Notes: generated by a model from the sequence alone, not told the origin. A DNA stretch of 64,000 bases from Myxococcales bacterium (GCA_016717005.1 JADJUF010000001.1:1116001-1180000); one strand, 5' to 3'. Positions 1-12,512 are shown, numbered from the stretch's first letter. Program-made: numbers and translations.

Positions 1-302
1 CCGAGCAAGGTGCGGTTGAACCCCGGCCACGGGTCGACGTCGTCGACGGCGAACAGCGAGGCGCGGCGCCCCGCGGCCCGGGCCGCCGCGACGAACCGCG
101 CCGCCACCGCCGCGCGCTCGGACACCGGCGCGTGCGGCCCACCGGCCGCGACCCAGGCGCCGCCGGTGTCGAAGTACGCCACCGCCGCGTCGCCGTCGCG
201 CCAGCACTTCAGCCCGGGCTCGAGGCCCTGGAAGGCCACCGCGTCGCGCCCGTGGGCCTCGATCGCGCGCACCAGCGCCGCCTGGTCGGCGTCGGAAGAC
301 AT
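1..302 (-). CDS. DUF2156-like (phosphatidylglycerol lysyltransferase C-terminal-like) protein, 5' part only
   Basis: Read on the minus strand from an ATG at 302 there is an open frame of 100 codons that runs off the left edge of the window. The peptide contains AFQGLEPGLKCW, then AVAYFDTGGAWVAAGG, then RRASLFAVDD. This order (a substrate-like glycine, a Gly-Ala-Trp strand and an FFA-like strand) is what I associate with the N-terminal half of DUF2156/LysX-type acyl-tRNA transferase domains of the GNAT fold. Proteins of this family often transfer aminoacyl groups to membrane lipids, but some only share the fold, so the reaction is not assigned. Start choice rests on the only upstream ATG before the divergent gene at 382. 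Identification is by motif memory and is moderate. Confidence 0.6.
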   Translation of the reverse strand, partial: MSSDADQAALVRAIEAHGRDAVAFQGLEPGLKCWRDGDAAVAYFDTGGAWVAAGGPHAPVSERAAVAARFVAAARAAGRRASLFAVDDVDPWPGFNRTLL

Positions 303-381
303 CGTCCTTGGGGTACCACGCCCACCGCCGGTGAGCGCGCGGGCTCGCGCCGGACCGCGCGATCCATGGCACGCTCTCCCC

Positions 382-720
382 ATGCCCGGGTCACGACTCC
401 TGCTCGTGCTGCGCGTGCTCGCGGTCGGGCTGGTGGGCGCGCTGTCATGGAAGCTCTTGCGCGTCGACGACCGCACGACCACCGGCGCGGCGCTGGCGGT
501 GCTCGAGATGGCGGCGCTGACGACGGTGCTGGTGTGGCCATCGCGGCTCCTGACCACCGCGGCGCTCGCCCTGCCGCTGGCCGTCGCGATCGCCCGGCAG
601 GACGTCGTCATCGAGGTGGCGTGGGCGATGTGGAGCGCGACGGTGATCGGCCTGGCCAACCTCGTCCGCGGCGTGGCCGCGCGCGGTCAGCTGCCCGACG
701 CGACGATCCGTCGCACCTGA
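382..720 (+). CDS. small multi-pass membrane protein, unknown function
   Basis: This 112-residue protein starts at an ATG at 382, just after the divergent DUF2156-like gene. It has three or four hydrophobic stretches: residues about 4-22 (LLLVLRVLAVGLVGALSW), about 38-55 (ALAVLEMAALTTVLVWP) and about 58-95 (ALALPLAVAIAR, then VAWAMWSATVIGLANLV). It ends in a basic tail. I recognise no family. A longer upstream reading in the same frame exists but is arginine/alanine-rich and overlaps the divergent gene, so the ATG at 382 is preferred. It ends 13 nt before the convergent tamB-like gene. It is probably an inner-membrane protein. Confidence 0.6.
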   Translation: MPGSRLLLVLRVLAVGLVGALSWKLLRVDDRTTTGAALAVLEMAALTTVLVWPSRLLTTAALALPLAVAIARQDVVIEVAWAMWSATVIGLANLVRGVAARGQLPDATIRRT

Positions 721-733
721 GCCATCCGACCCG

Positions 734-3700
734 TCACCAGCGTCGGTTCCACAGCAGATCGAGGCCGAGCACGCCGCGATCGCCGGCGGTGCCTTGCAGC
801 AAGAGATCGCGCCGGAGCCAGTACTCGGCCTCGCCCTCGTTGACGTTCTGATCGACCCGCGCATCGATCCGCGACCGGTACAGCACGAGCAGCTGATCGG
901 TCAGCCAGGTCCCGACCACGAACGCCCCGCCGCTGGTCGCGGTGCTGGGCTCGTAGTTGAGCACGTCGAGCGGGATCGGCAGCGCCTGGTGCAGGAAGCC
1001 CCGACCACCGACGCCGCCACCGAGGCCGCCACGCCGGTGGCGGCGTCGACGGTCTCGTTGCCGGCCGAGGTCGGCGAGCCGCCCATGAGGAACGCCAGCA
1101 GCTGGCCCTCGGTGTACTTGTCCGGGACCGAGGCCAACCGCACCCGCGGCTTGCTGTAGCGCTGGTCGACCCGGACCTGCAGCACGAGCTGCGGGAACTG
1201 GTACTCGATCTCGACGTCGAGCAGCGGATCGAGCGCCCCGTCGAACACCAGCTGCGCGCGGCGGATGTCGTAGCGGCGCTCGAGCACGAGCACGGTGCCG
1301 CGGGCGACCGCGATCGTGCCGTCGACCGCGGCGCCGTCGGCCCCGACGGTCACGGTCAGGTCGCCGCCGACGTCGCCCCGGAAGCGCGGGGAGACCACCG
1401 CGACCGGCTCGATGGCGAGGGACAGCACGAGCAGCGGCACGGTCGGGCGCGTGCCCATCCAGGTGCGCAGCACCGTGGCGCGGGTGAGCGGCAGCGGCGC
1501 GGTGACCGAGGTGTCGGTCGTGAACACCAGATCGAGCGGCGCGCCGGCTGGGTGCAGCGCCCGCCCGCCGCCCTCGGAGATGTCGACCGTGCCGTCGCGC
1601 ACCCGGGCCGTGGCGGTCCAGCGCGGCTGGGTCATGTCGAGCTCGACGTGCAGGTCGCCGTCGAGCTTCGGCGCCAGCGAGGTGATCATCGTCAGCGCGC
1701 GCACGCCGACGTCGATCGAGAGGGTCCGCGGCACCAGCCCGGCGAGCACCGCGCTGACCTCGAGCTCGACCCGGCCCGCCTCGACCGCGCCCGCCGCGGT
1801 CACGTGGGCCGAGCCCGCCGCGAACGTGGCGTCGATCGTGCCGTCGCGCAGCGTGCCGATCGTGTCGGCCAGCGGCACCTGGACGCCGGACACCTGGGCG
1901 ACCCCGACCAGGAGGGCTCGATCGCGCGTGCCCCCGCGCAGCTGCAGGTCTGCGTCGAGGACACCGCGCACGCCCAGGAGCAGCGTCGGCGCCAGCCGCG
2001 CCAGCGGCGCCACCTGGAACCGGCGGGCGCCGATCGACGCCCGCGCGCTCGCCACCTCGGCCGGATCGAGGTCGACGGTCAGGTCGAGCGCGCCGCCGTC
2101 GTCCTGGCGGCCGCGGACCTCGCCGTGGAGCGCGCCGGGCTGGTAGCGCAGGTCGACGTCGAGCTGGCGCAGGCCGCCGCGGGCGCGGCCGCCGCCGCGG
2201 GCGGCGCGGGCGCCGAGGTCGGTCACCACCAGCGCCGCGGTCGCCACCGGTGCGTCGAGCGTGCCGGTCAGGTCGCCGGCGCCGGACACCCGACCGCTGA
2301 TGCGGGTCGGCTGGCCGAGCGCCCGCGCGATCGTCGCCACGTCGCGCTCGCGCAGCGCGATCGTGCCGTGGAGCGGCAGCGTGCGCAGCGACGCGGTCCC
2401 GGCCAGCAGCTCGGGCAACGTCGTCGGCGCGGTCGCGGCCACGGTCGCGAGCGGGCGGCCGGCCAGGCCGAGGTCGACGGTGGCGTCGAGGCCGCGCCCG
2501 TCGGCGTGCGCGACCGCCGTGACCGTGACCGGCGCGGTCAGCGGCCCGCCGATCAGGTCGCGGGCGTCGACCCGGACCTCGACCGTGCGCAGGCCCGCGC
2601 TGGCGGTGACCGCCCCGCCGACGGTCCCGCGCAGCCGCTCCTGGCCGAGGGCCCGGGCCAGCGCGGCGTCGATCGTGACGTCGTCGAGGGTCGCGGTCAG
2701 CCCATCGACCGCGGTGACGTCGAGCGCGCGCCACGCGGTGAGGTCGAACGGCCGCGCCGGCGCGCGCACCGCGCCGGCGACGTGCGCGGTCCCGAGCCCG
2801 CGGAGGACCGCGTCGACCTGGATCTGCGCGGGCGCCGCGCCGTCGCGGATGACCGTCACGTCGAGATCGAGCGGCGCCGGCGCGCCGGTCATCGCGAGCC
2901 CGCGCCCGCGGATCGCGAGCTCGGCGCGGTCGGGGTCCGCGGTCACGGTCGTCGCGATCGTGCCCGTCACGGTCGCGGGGCCGCCGGTGAGCCGGGCGAT
3001 CGCCCCGAGGTCGAGGGCGTCGGCCTCGATCCGGACCGCCCGCACCGCGGCGCGCTCGAGCCGACGCCACCCGGCCAGGTCGTCGAGCCGGCGCGGCGGC
3101 GTCACCGTCGCCGCCACCGTCAGCGCGCCGACGTCGGGCCCGCGGCCGTCGAGCGCCAGGGTCACGGTCCTGGGGCTGACCTCGGCGGTGACCGCCAGCT
3201 CGATCGGCTGCGCGCCCGCGGCCACGACCACGCCCAGCCCGGTGACCGCGACCTCGCCCGTGACCGCGCGCCCGCGCTGCCGCAGCGTGGCTCGGCCGGC
3301 GATGACGCCGCGCGCGATCGCCGGCACGCCGGGCAGGCCGCGCAGCCGCGCGAGGTCCACGTCGGTGATCGTCACGGTGCCGGCCCGGCGCGCGAGGCCC
3401 GGGCCGAGGCCGACCTCGCCGTCGATCGCGATCGCGCCGCCGGCCGCGCGCGCGCGCACGCCCCGGACGGTCAGGCGCGCCGGCGCGACCACCAGCTCGC
3501 CGCCGGCGCCGACCAGCTCGACCCCAGCGGTCGCGATCCGGTAGCGCCCGAGCCCGACGCGGGTCCGGCCGTCGTCGCCCGCGCCGGTCCGCACGACGGT
3601 CGCGCCGACGGACGCGGCCACCGCGCGCGCGCGATCGCGCGCCTCGAGCTGCACCGCGATCGGCCCGCGCGCGTCCAGCGGGCCGCGCGCGGTCACCGTG

Positions 3701-5238
3701 ACCGACGGCAGCGGGCGTCGATCCCAGCGGAGGCCGGACGCGACCAGGCGGACGTCACCGCTCAGCGCCGCGGGCGCGCCGGCCGCCGCCACCGTCAGCG
3801 CGACCGTCCGCGCCCGCCCGACGCCGACGACCAGATCGCGGCCGTCGATCGTGCCGCGCACGTCGACGTGCGCGCGGTCGCCGTCGAGCATCCCGCCGCC
3901 GGTGAGCGCGACGTCGAGCGCGCCGTCGGCCGGCACCGCGCCCCGGGTCGCGGCGGCGATCGAGCCGATCGCCGCGGTCAGCGCGCCGTCGTCGAGCTGG
4001 TACCCCTCGGCGGTCGCGCGCACCGTCCCGGTGGCCGTGACCGCGGTCGGGCCCGGACCGCGCCCGGTGACCGCGACGGTGACGGCGCCGGCGCGCGCCT
4101 CGAGCGTGACCCCGAGCTGATCGAGCGCGACCTGCGCGACCGTGCCGTGGCCGGCCAGCGTCGCCGTGCCGGTGACCGCGGCCAGCCCGAGCGCGGCCGG
4201 GTCGGACGCCAGCGCCAGGGTCATCGTCGCCGCCAGCTCCGACGGCGGCAGCCCCGGGCTCAGGCGCGCCAGATCGATCGCCGCCAGCTCGAGCGTGCCG
4301 TCGACCCGGCGCGCCTGCGGCCGCACCGCGAGCGTGCCGTCGATCGTGGCGCCGCCAGCGCCGCCGCCCAGGCGCAGCTCGACGACGCCGTCGGGGCGCG
4401 CCGCCGCGTGGACGTCGAGGTCGACCGCGAGCGCCGGCAGGGCGGCCTCGGGCACCAGCCGCGCCAGCTCGCCCGGCGGCGCGACGATGCGCACCTGACC
4501 TTCGAACGCGCCCGGGCCGCCGTAGCGCACCGCCGTGGCGGTGATCGTCGCGCGCTCGACCCCGATCCGCGCGTGCGCGACCGTCACGACCCCGGCCGCG
4601 TCCACCGCCACGTCGGCCGAGGCGGTCAGCGCGGCGCCGGCGCGCTCGCGCCAGATCGCCGCCACCTGGCCGTGGGCGACCAACGGGCCCGCCGCCGCCA
4701 GGCGCACGTCCGCGGTCACGGTCACGTCGTCGAGGTGATCGACGCCCGCGGCGCCGCGATCGATCGTGATCGCGCCGGCCCGCACCTCGAGCCGCTCGAC
4801 CGCGATGTCCCAGGTCCCGGGCTCGGGGCTCGGCTGGTAGAGCGTCGCGACGTTGGGCGCCTCGCCGCCGATCGCGCGCACGCGCAGATCGATCCCGTCG
4901 AGCACCAGGGTCTCGAGCGCCAGCTCGCCGTGGAGCAACGCGCCGTAGCGCAGGTTGACCCGCACCGCGCGCGCGATCACGGTCGGCTGGCCGGTGGCGT
5001 CGCGCAGCTCGACGTCGCGCAGCACCAGGTCGCCCAGCACGCTGCCCTCGAGCCGGCCGACGTGGGCGCCGCCGGGGAACGACTTCGCCAGCGCGGCCTC
5101 GACCTGCCGCCGCAGGCGCTCGCGGCCCCAGTCGGTGTGCAGCACGACGAGGGTGGCGACGATCGCGATCGCGACCACGGCCAGCGCCGCGAGCACCACG
5201 CGCTTGCACCAGCGCAGCACCGTGCGCACGGTCGGCAC
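734..5238 (-). CDS. tamB: TamB-like translocation/assembly module protein (one frameshift near the 3' end)
   Basis: This is a giant periplasm-spanning protein of about 1500 residues that would link the inner membrane to a TamA-type Omp85 barrel, in outer-membrane protein assembly or lipid transport. The N-terminus has one membrane anchor (residues about 13-33, VVLAALAVVAIAIVATLVVL) and then an AsmA/TamB-like start (RLEGSVLGDLVLRDVELRD). The body is hundreds of residues of repetitive beta-strand sequence. The C-terminal DUF490 region contains IEYQFPQLVLQVRV and ASVPDKYTEGQLLAFLMGG. The GTG start at 5238 lies 2 nt after the stop of the tamA-like gene, so the two form an operon. The frame breaks at a C run at 999-1002. 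Restoring one base joins it to the correct C-terminal sequence (GGFLHQALPIPLDVLNYEP through DLLWNRRW) ending at 734. This is probably a sequencing indel because the tail remains well conserved in style. Confidence 0.85.
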
Positions 5239-5240
5239 GG

Positions 5241-7127
5241 TCAGAACGCCTCGCCGACGCTGAGGTGGAACGTCCAGCGCTCGCCGGGGCGCGGCTCCCC
5301 GGCGCCGGTGCGCGTGAGGCGGTAGGCGACGTCGAGGCGCACCGCGCCGATCAACGTCGGCAGCCGCAGCCCCAGCCCGGCCGCCCAGTGCAGGTGGTCG
5401 AGGGCGATCGCGGCCCAGTCGTCGGGGACGTCACCGCCGTCGAGGAAGGCCACGCCGGCGAGGTCGTAGGGCAGCCGCGGCAGCGGGAACCGCAGCTCGC
5501 CCGAGACCTCGAGCAGCCCGGTGCCGCCGTACGGGACCTGCGCGGAGCCGACCCCGGCGAACGGCGCCAGCTGCCGCTCGGGCAGGCCGCGGTAGCCGTT
5601 GGCGCCGCCGCCGAAGAACCGCCGCGTCACCGGGCCGTCGCCGGTCAGCACGCCGGCCCGGACCCGCGCCGCCGCGGTCACCGACCCGAGGCTGACGTAG
5701 CCGCGCAGGTCGGGGATCAGCCGCAGGTACGTCAGCGCGCCGCCCGCGGCGACCGTGCCCTCCTCCGCGCGCACCTCGAGATAGGCCCCGCGCCTCGGCG
5801 CCAGGCGATCGTCGCGCAGGTCGACGACCACGCTCTGGTCGAACGCCCCGATCCGATCGACCCCGTCGAGCCCGAGCCGCGCGATCAGCGCGTCGTCGAG
5901 CACCGCCGCCAGGTTGGTGTACGCGGTCAGGCCGAGCTGCCACCCCACCGATGCCTGGACGACGTCGGCGTAGCTGGGCGAGCGCACGCTCAGGCGCGCG
6001 CGCGGGCCGTAGCTGGCGTAGGCCTCGACCTCCAGGTACGAGAACCCGCCCTCGATCGCGCCGCTGTAGCGCGGGCGGATCAGATCGAGGCGATCGAGCG
6101 TCGCCACGGCGTCGACCCGAGGTGACCGGGTCCGATCGTCGCGGTGGATCACCAGCGCGGGCCGCAGCTCGAGCCGGGTCGTCGTGAGCGGCCACGGCCA
6201 CGCCGCCACCCCGTACTGCGCCAGCCCGCGCAGCTCGAGCGCGAGCGGGTTGAGCCCGACGCCGCCGCCGAGGCGCAGATCGTGGCGCGGGGCCTCGGCC
6301 ACGGTGATCGTGACGTCGACCACGTCGTCCTCGTCGCGATCGGGCTCGACCCGCACCAGCGCGAACCGCCCGAGGCCGTACAGCGCCGTGCGGGTGGTCT
6401 CGAGCGCCGCCGGCCGGTAGGGCTCGCCGGGCGCGAACTCGACCCGGGCCGCGACCGCCTCCTCGAGCCCCGCCGGCACGTCCCGGAGCTCGACCTGGCC
6501 GAAGTGCGCCAGGGGGCCGAGCGTGACCGTGAGCCGGATCACCGCCTCGGCGCGCGCGCGATCGGCCAGCACGACGCCGTCGACCTTGGCGCGCGCGTAG
6601 CCCGCGGCCCGCAGGACCTCCGGCAGCCGCGGCGTCGCCTCGTCGTAGGCCGTGTAGTCGAACGGCGCGCCGTCGGCCAGCGGCACCTGCGCCCGCAGCG
6701 CCGCGGCCGACACCCGGGCGTCGGGCGGCAGGCCGACGACGTCGACGCGGACCAGCCGGGCCCGCGCGCCCTCGACGACGGTGAAGGTGACGTCAGCCCG
6801 CGTCGCGGTGGTCGTGACCGTCGACGTCACCGAGGCGGCGAAGAACCCGCGGCGCACGTAGTAGCTGGCGATCCGGCGCTCGTCCTGGGCCACCAAGAAG
6901 CGCCCGAACGGCTGCCCCTGGTCGCGCGCGTAGATCAGCCCGAGGCCGCCGAGCACGTCGCCGCGATCGACCGATCGGGCGTCGACCAGCTCGACCTGGC
7001 CGATCGCCCGGCCGGTCTTCGGCACCATCCGCGCGTGCCCGCCGCAGCCGGCGACCGCGACCGCGACCACCAGGCCGGCCCACGGGCGGCGCAGCCGACG
7101 CGGACCGGGGAGCGTCGGGCGAGCCAT
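5241..7127 (-). CDS. tamA: TamA-like Omp85 outer-membrane protein with a lipobox (TamL-like)
   Basis: This 628-residue Omp85-superfamily protein has POTRA-like domains at residues about 40-275 (for example GQVELRDVPAGLEEAVAARV and GLGRFALVRVEPD). A C-terminal 16-strand-type barrel runs from about 280 to the end, closing with an aromatic C-terminal residue (Phe). The Omp85 signature RFFGGGANGYRGLPERQLAP starts near residue 503. The N-terminus is basic, then hydrophobic (residues 16-27), then a lipobox VAGC with Cys28. It therefore looks lipid-modified, as known for TamL of Bacteroidetes and unusual for classical TamA. It is followed 2 nt later by the tamB-like gene, and the pair forms a TAM operon. 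BamA is excluded by the short POTRA region and by the tamB partner. Confidence 0.85.
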   Translation of the reverse strand: MARPTLPGPRRLRRPWAGLVVAVAVAGCGGHARMVPKTGRAIGQVELVDARSVDRGDVLGGLGLIYARDQGQPFGRFLVAQDERRIASYYVRRGFFAASVTSTVTTTATRADVTFTVVEGARARLVRVDVVGLPPDARVSAAALRAQVPLADGAPFDYTAYDEATPRLPEVLRAAGYARAKVDGVVLADRARAEAVIRLTVTLGPLAHFGQVELRDVPAGLEEAVAARVEFAPGEPYRPAALETTRTALYGLGRFALVRVEPDRDEDDVVDVTITVAEAPRHDLRLGGGVGLNPLALELRGLAQYGVAAWPWPLTTTRLELRPALVIHRDDRTRSPRVDAVATLDRLDLIRPRYSGAIEGGFSYLEVEAYASYGPRARLSVRSPSYADVVQASVGWQLGLTAYTNLAAVLDDALIARLGLDGVDRIGAFDQSVVVDLRDDRLAPRRGAYLEVRAEEGTVAAGGALTYLRLIPDLRGYVSLGSVTAAARVRAGVLTGDGPVTRRFFGGGANGYRGLPERQLAPFAGVGSAQVPYGGTGLLEVSGELRFPLPRLPYDLAGVAFLDGGDVPDDWAAIALDHLHWAAGLGLRLPTLIGAVRLDVAYRLTRTGAGEPRPGERWTFHLSVGEAF

Positions 7128-7189
7128 GGTCCTGGTACGACCGACCCGCGCGAGTGGCCATTCAAAAAGGCCACGCCGGAGGTCAGCAG

Positions 7190-7786
7190 TCAGCGGGGCT
7201 CGCCTGGCTCGTCACCGTCGGTCACGTCGGCGATGACGTCCCGGACCGGCTCGGTCGCGCGCCGCCACAGCCGCCGCAGCCGCGACACCGCCGCGGCGCG
7301 GGGCTCCGGGCTCGGGGCCGGCGCGTCGGCGACCGGCTCGCGATCGCGCTCGCGGGCCCGCTCGGCGCGCTTGATGCGGACCGCGGCCTTGACGTCGGGG
7401 TCGACGCCGGTGAACCGCTCGCTGTTGGGGATGAACCGGATCTCGGTCTTCACCTCGAGCGACAAGGTCGTCAGCATCTTGGCGATCTCGTCGGACAGGT
7501 TCACGTGGGTCAGGAACTCGCGCACCTCGCGCGCCACGACCTCGAGCACCTTCTCCTTGGTGCTGTCGGCGGCGTCGCCCAGGTAGCCCGCCACGCTCGG
7601 GACGTTGAGCTCCTTGCTCAGGCGCCGCAGGCTGTCCTCGGTCGAGAACACCGCGCCCATCCCGGCGGTGAAGGTCCGCCGCACCAGGTCGGGCACGAGC
7701 GTCTCGAGGCGCTGCCGCAACGACTCCGACAGCCCGTCCTTGTCGCCGTGTGGGCCGGTCGGATCGTCGGCTTCGTCGGTGGCCAT
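7190..7786 (-). CDS. conserved-looking cytoplasmic protein, unknown function
   Basis: This is a 198-residue soluble, mostly helical protein with no signal peptide. Residues about 10-40 (LSESLRQRLETLVPDLVRRT) and 60-110 (STKEKVLEVVAREVREFL, then HVNLSDEIAKMLTTLSLEV) look like amphipathic helices. They are followed by a short KTEIRFIPNSERF segment and a charged, alanine/proline-rich C-terminal tail. The style recalls phasin-like or polyhydroxyalkanoate-granule-associated helical proteins, but I cannot assign it. The ATG at 7786 has AGGAGG only one base upstream, which is closer than usual. A start 13 codons earlier (7825) is possible. It lies downstream of nothing obvious and is divergent from the AarF-like gene. 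Confidence 0.55.
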   Translation of the reverse strand: MATDEADDPTGPHGDKDGLSESLRQRLETLVPDLVRRTFTAGMGAVFSTEDSLRRLSKELNVPSVAGYLGDAADSTKEKVLEVVAREVREFLTHVNLSDEIAKMLTTLSLEVKTEIRFIPNSERFTGVDPDVKAAVRIKRAERARERDREPVADAPAPSPEPRAAAVSRLRRLWRRATEPVRDVIADVTDGDEPGEPR

Positions 7787-7847
7787 GCCTCCTGCGTACC
7801 GCCACCCCGACCCGCGCGCAAGCACGCCCGCGTGTTACGCTGCCCTC

Positions 7848-9642
<1,795 letters not shown>

Positions 9643-9646
<4 letters not shown>

Positions 9647-10529
9647 TCGTCGTCGCCGCCCCCGGGTTCGAGTGGACGCCGCCGAGGCCCTGCGGTTGTC
9701 GCTCGACGCGGCCGCGTGCTCGAGCCTGGTCCGGCAGTTCCCCGACGGCGAGTGCTACGTGCGGCTCGACGGCGACGTCGCCGGGCGCGAGGTCGTCGTG
9801 GTGGGTGGCCTCGATCGCCCGGCCGAGCGGCTGCCGCCGACGCTGTTCCTGGCCGCGACCGCGAAGGACCTGGGCGCGCGCGGGTCGGCCTGGTCGCGCC
9901 GTACCTGTCGTTCATGCGCCAGGACAGCCGGTTCCACGCCGGCGAGGGCCTGACCTCGGCCTACTTCGCCCGGCTGTCTGTCGAACGCCTTCGACTGGCT
10001 GTGCACCGTCGACCCGCACCTGCACTGGTGGTCGTCGCTCGACGCGATTCACCGCATCCCGACCCACGTCGTCCACGCCGCGCCCGCGATCGCCGCGTGG
10101 ATCAGCGCCCACGTCGACGCGCCGGTGCTGATCGGCCCCGACGCCGAGAGCGAGCAGCGGGTGGCCGCGGTCGCCCGCGAGCTGGGCGCGCCGTTCGTGG
10201 TGCTCGAGGGAGACCCGCACCGGCGACCGCGACGTGCGCGTGTCGACGCCCGACCTCGACGGCCACCGCGACCGCACGCCGGTCGTGATCGACGACATCA
10301 TCTCGACCGGGCGCACGATGATCGAGACGTTGCTCCACCTGCGCGCGCTCGCACGCGCGAGGCGGTGGCGCGTCGGCGTTCACGCGGTCGCGGCCGATCG
10401 CGCCCACGACGATCTGCTCGCCGCCGGCGCCGCCCGCGTCGTCACCTGCGACACGATCGCCCACCCGTCGAACTGGATCGCGGTCGGCCCGCTCCTGGCC
10501 GACGGCGTCCGGCACTGCTCGCGCACTGA
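9643..10529 (+). pseudogene. ribose-phosphate pyrophosphokinase (PRPP synthetase)-like protein, frameshifted
   Basis: The pieced-together product of about 295 residues resembles ribose-phosphate diphosphokinases, which make PRPP from ribose 5-phosphate and ATP. The N-terminal domain shows VRQFPDGECYVRL (the F-PDGE signature) and later VGLVAPYLSFMRQDSRF and GEGLTSAYFARL. The C-terminal domain has IGPDAESEQRVAAVA and the PRPP-binding loop VVIDDIISTGRTMIE at about 10280-10325, then HPSNWIAVGPLLADGV. The ATG at 9643 overlaps the stop of the AarF-like gene (ATGA), which suggests one transcript. Frame breaks are seen near 9671, 9888, 9976, 10210 and 10350, and the 3' end (about 10500-10529) is uncertain. 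All catalytic motifs remain, so the breaks may be sequence error. It could be a PRPP-synthetase paralogue rather than the housekeeping enzyme. Confidence 0.7.
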
Positions 10530-10594
10530 CGACGGCGCCGGCGCGGACGCGCGGACGGACGCGCCGTCGATGGACGCGCGCGCCGGGCCGGTCG

Positions 10595-11338
10595 TCACCC
10601 CGCCATCAGCGCGACCGCGGCGCGCAGCGCCCGGGCGGCGCCCCACAGCGCGGCGGCGTTGCGGGCCGGCGTCGGCCTGCTCCTGGACGTCCGCGGCCTG
10701 GTCGAGCTCGTCGGCGTGGGCCGCGATCGTCGCCGCCAGCGCGGCGTGGCCCGCGGTCGGCGCCGCGACCTCAGCTCGGGCGCGCCGAACTCGAAGCACG
10801 CGAGCAAGCAGCCGCGGGCGTACGCGGTGATCACCGCCGGGCCAGGCCGGGCCCGCGCCAGCGCCAGCAAGGTCCGCAGCAGCCGGGCCGCGCGCTCGTC
10901 GTTCCAGGTCCGGATCCGATGGCACAGCGCCCGCTGCGCCGCGCGAGGTCGGGGCCGAGCCCGAGCTCGTCCTCGGCGCCCGCGATCGCCGTGACCCGCG
11001 CGTCGGCCACGCGCGCGCGCCGCTCGTGCGCGGCGGCGGCGACGTCGGCCGCGGCCAGCGCCGCCGCGACCACGCGGTCGACCTGCGCGTCCGCGACCAC
11101 GCGCAGGTCGGCCACGACCACGCTGCTCGTACACGCGCGCCGGGTCGCCCCGTGCTCGATCGTCGTGCGCCTCGACCAGCGCGTCGCCGACGACCAGGTG
11201 GCGCGTCACCCACAGGTCGTCTCATCGCTGAACGTGCGCCCGTGGAACCAGCGCGCGACCGTGCCGCCCGGCTCGATCAGCGCGAACGACTCGTCGCGCC
11301 GCGCCAGGATCAGCCTCGCCCGCGCGCCATCCCCGCAT
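10595..11338 (-). pseudogene. unknown soluble protein, reading frame broken in several places
   Basis: On the minus strand a coding signal switches frame several times between an ATG at 11338 and a TGA at 10595. The pieces in order are LILARRDESFALIEPGG with VARWFHGRTFSDE, then VTRHLVVGDALVEAHDD, then VVVADLRVVADAQVDRVVAA, then ALCHRIRTWNDERAARLLRT, then ITAYARGCLLACFEFGAPE, then AALWGAARALRAAVALMAG. The pieces have the alanine-rich helical character and third-position GC of a real gene, and neither strand offers a better uninterrupted frame. I recognise no family. It is convergent with the PRPP-synthetase-like gene and lies in the same indel-dense stretch. Confidence 0.45.
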
Positions 11339-11620
11339 CCCGGCAGTGTACGCCGCGGCCGCCCGCGACGCCCCGCGGCGTCCTGACGATGCCCACCGCA
11401 CCCGAGCGCCGCGCGCGATGCCGAGCCCGGCGAGGTCGCCCGGACGGACGTGGCGACTCATGCTGTCGAGCGCCGAGCTCCGCGCAGCCGGGCCCACTGG
11501 CGTCGTCCGATCTTCGTCCGGTTTTTCGGACAGATGGCCGAGCACCGGACGCGGCCGGACAGTGGTCGCAGTCAGATCGCGGGGATGGCGCTGGCAGGCC
11601 GCTGCTCATGGGCTGGCGCG
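11339..11620. promoter_or_regulatory. intergenic region between divergent genes; possible promoters, nothing definite
   Basis: This 280-nt stretch separates the minus-strand unknown gene from the transposase. It holds a small AT-richer patch with a weak hairpin (GTCCG at 11516-11520, loop of six, CGGAC at 11527-11531). I see no convincing -35/-10 pair and no coding signal that survives comparison between frames. Confidence 0.3.
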
Positions 11621-12512
11621 ATGTCGCTGCCCCGCCCGGTCCGGCCCGGAAGGTTCCTGATGGTGAACCGGCGCTGCGTGCAGCGTCAGTTCCTGTTGCG
11701 GCCGGGCCCCGAGACCAACCAGACGTACCTGTACTGCCTGGCGGTCGCGGTCGAACGCTTCGGCCTCGAGATGATCTTGCCGTCGGTGATGTCGAACCAC
11801 CACCACGACGTCACGTACGACCGCCACGGCTGTGAGGTCGAGTTCCGCGCGTACTTCCACATGCTGGTCGCGCGAGCGATGAACGCGCTCCTCGGCCGGG
11901 CGGAGAACTTCTGGTCGGCCGAGGCGCCGTGCACCGTCGAGCTGGTCGATCCCGCCGACGTCATGGACAAGCTGGTCTACGCCGCGACCAACCCCGTCAA
12001 GGACGGCCTGGTCGAGCGGGTCCACCACTGGCCCGGCGTCAACGGCCTCGGCGCGCTGCTCGGCGGCCGCACGCTCACGGTCCACCGGCCGCGGCATTTC
12101 TTCAGCGCGGACGGCGACCCGCCCGAGGTCGTGACCCTCACGCTCACGATCCCGCCCGAGCTCCGGCGACCCCGACGCGGTCCGCCGCGAGCTGCGCGAG
12201 CGCGTCGCCGCCGTCGAGGAGGCGGCCGCCGCCGAGCGCCGGCGCACCGGCGCCCGCGGCCTCGGCCGCCGCGCCGTCCTCCGCCAGTCGTGGCGCGACA
12301 GCCCCGACACGCCCGCGCCGCGCCACCGCCTGCGCCCCCTGGTCGCCGCGCGCAACACCGCACACCGCGTCGCCGCGTTGAAGGCCATCCGCGCCTTCCG
12401 CGCGGCCTACCGCGACGCTCGCCTCCGCTGGCGCCCCGGCCTCCCCACCATCTTCCCCGCCGGCACCTACTGGCTCGCGCGCTTCGCGCCGATCACCGTC
12501 GCCGCCGCCTGA
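11621..12512 (+). CDS. REP-associated / IS200-like Y1 transposase family protein (one frameshift)
   Basis: This protein of about 297 residues belongs to the tyrosine-type HUH transposase group (Y1_Tnp, COG1943-like). The N-terminus RPGRFLMVNRRCVQRQFLL is typical of REP-associated transposases. The metal-binding HUH-type block is LPSVMSNHHHDVTYD (residues about 52-66). The helix with the expected catalytic Tyr is MDKLVYAATNPVKDGLVERV, followed by HHWPGVNG. These enzymes cut single-stranded DNA at hairpins. Single-copy family members in chromosomes often act on REP elements. The frame breaks near 12163, where one extra C follows PPEL. Restoring it gives GDPDAVRRELRERVAAVEEA and an arginine-rich C-terminus ending at 12512. 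A GGTCCGGAGCC-type repeat array lies just downstream. The start at 11621 avoids a long upstream non-homologous extension. Confidence 0.75.

Noticed and set aside
1552..5325. Very long open frame on the plus strand opposite tamB (over 1200 codons)
   Set aside because: It is Arg/Asp/His-rich with no domain pattern and mirrors the codon structure of tamB; it is a high-GC antisense shadow.
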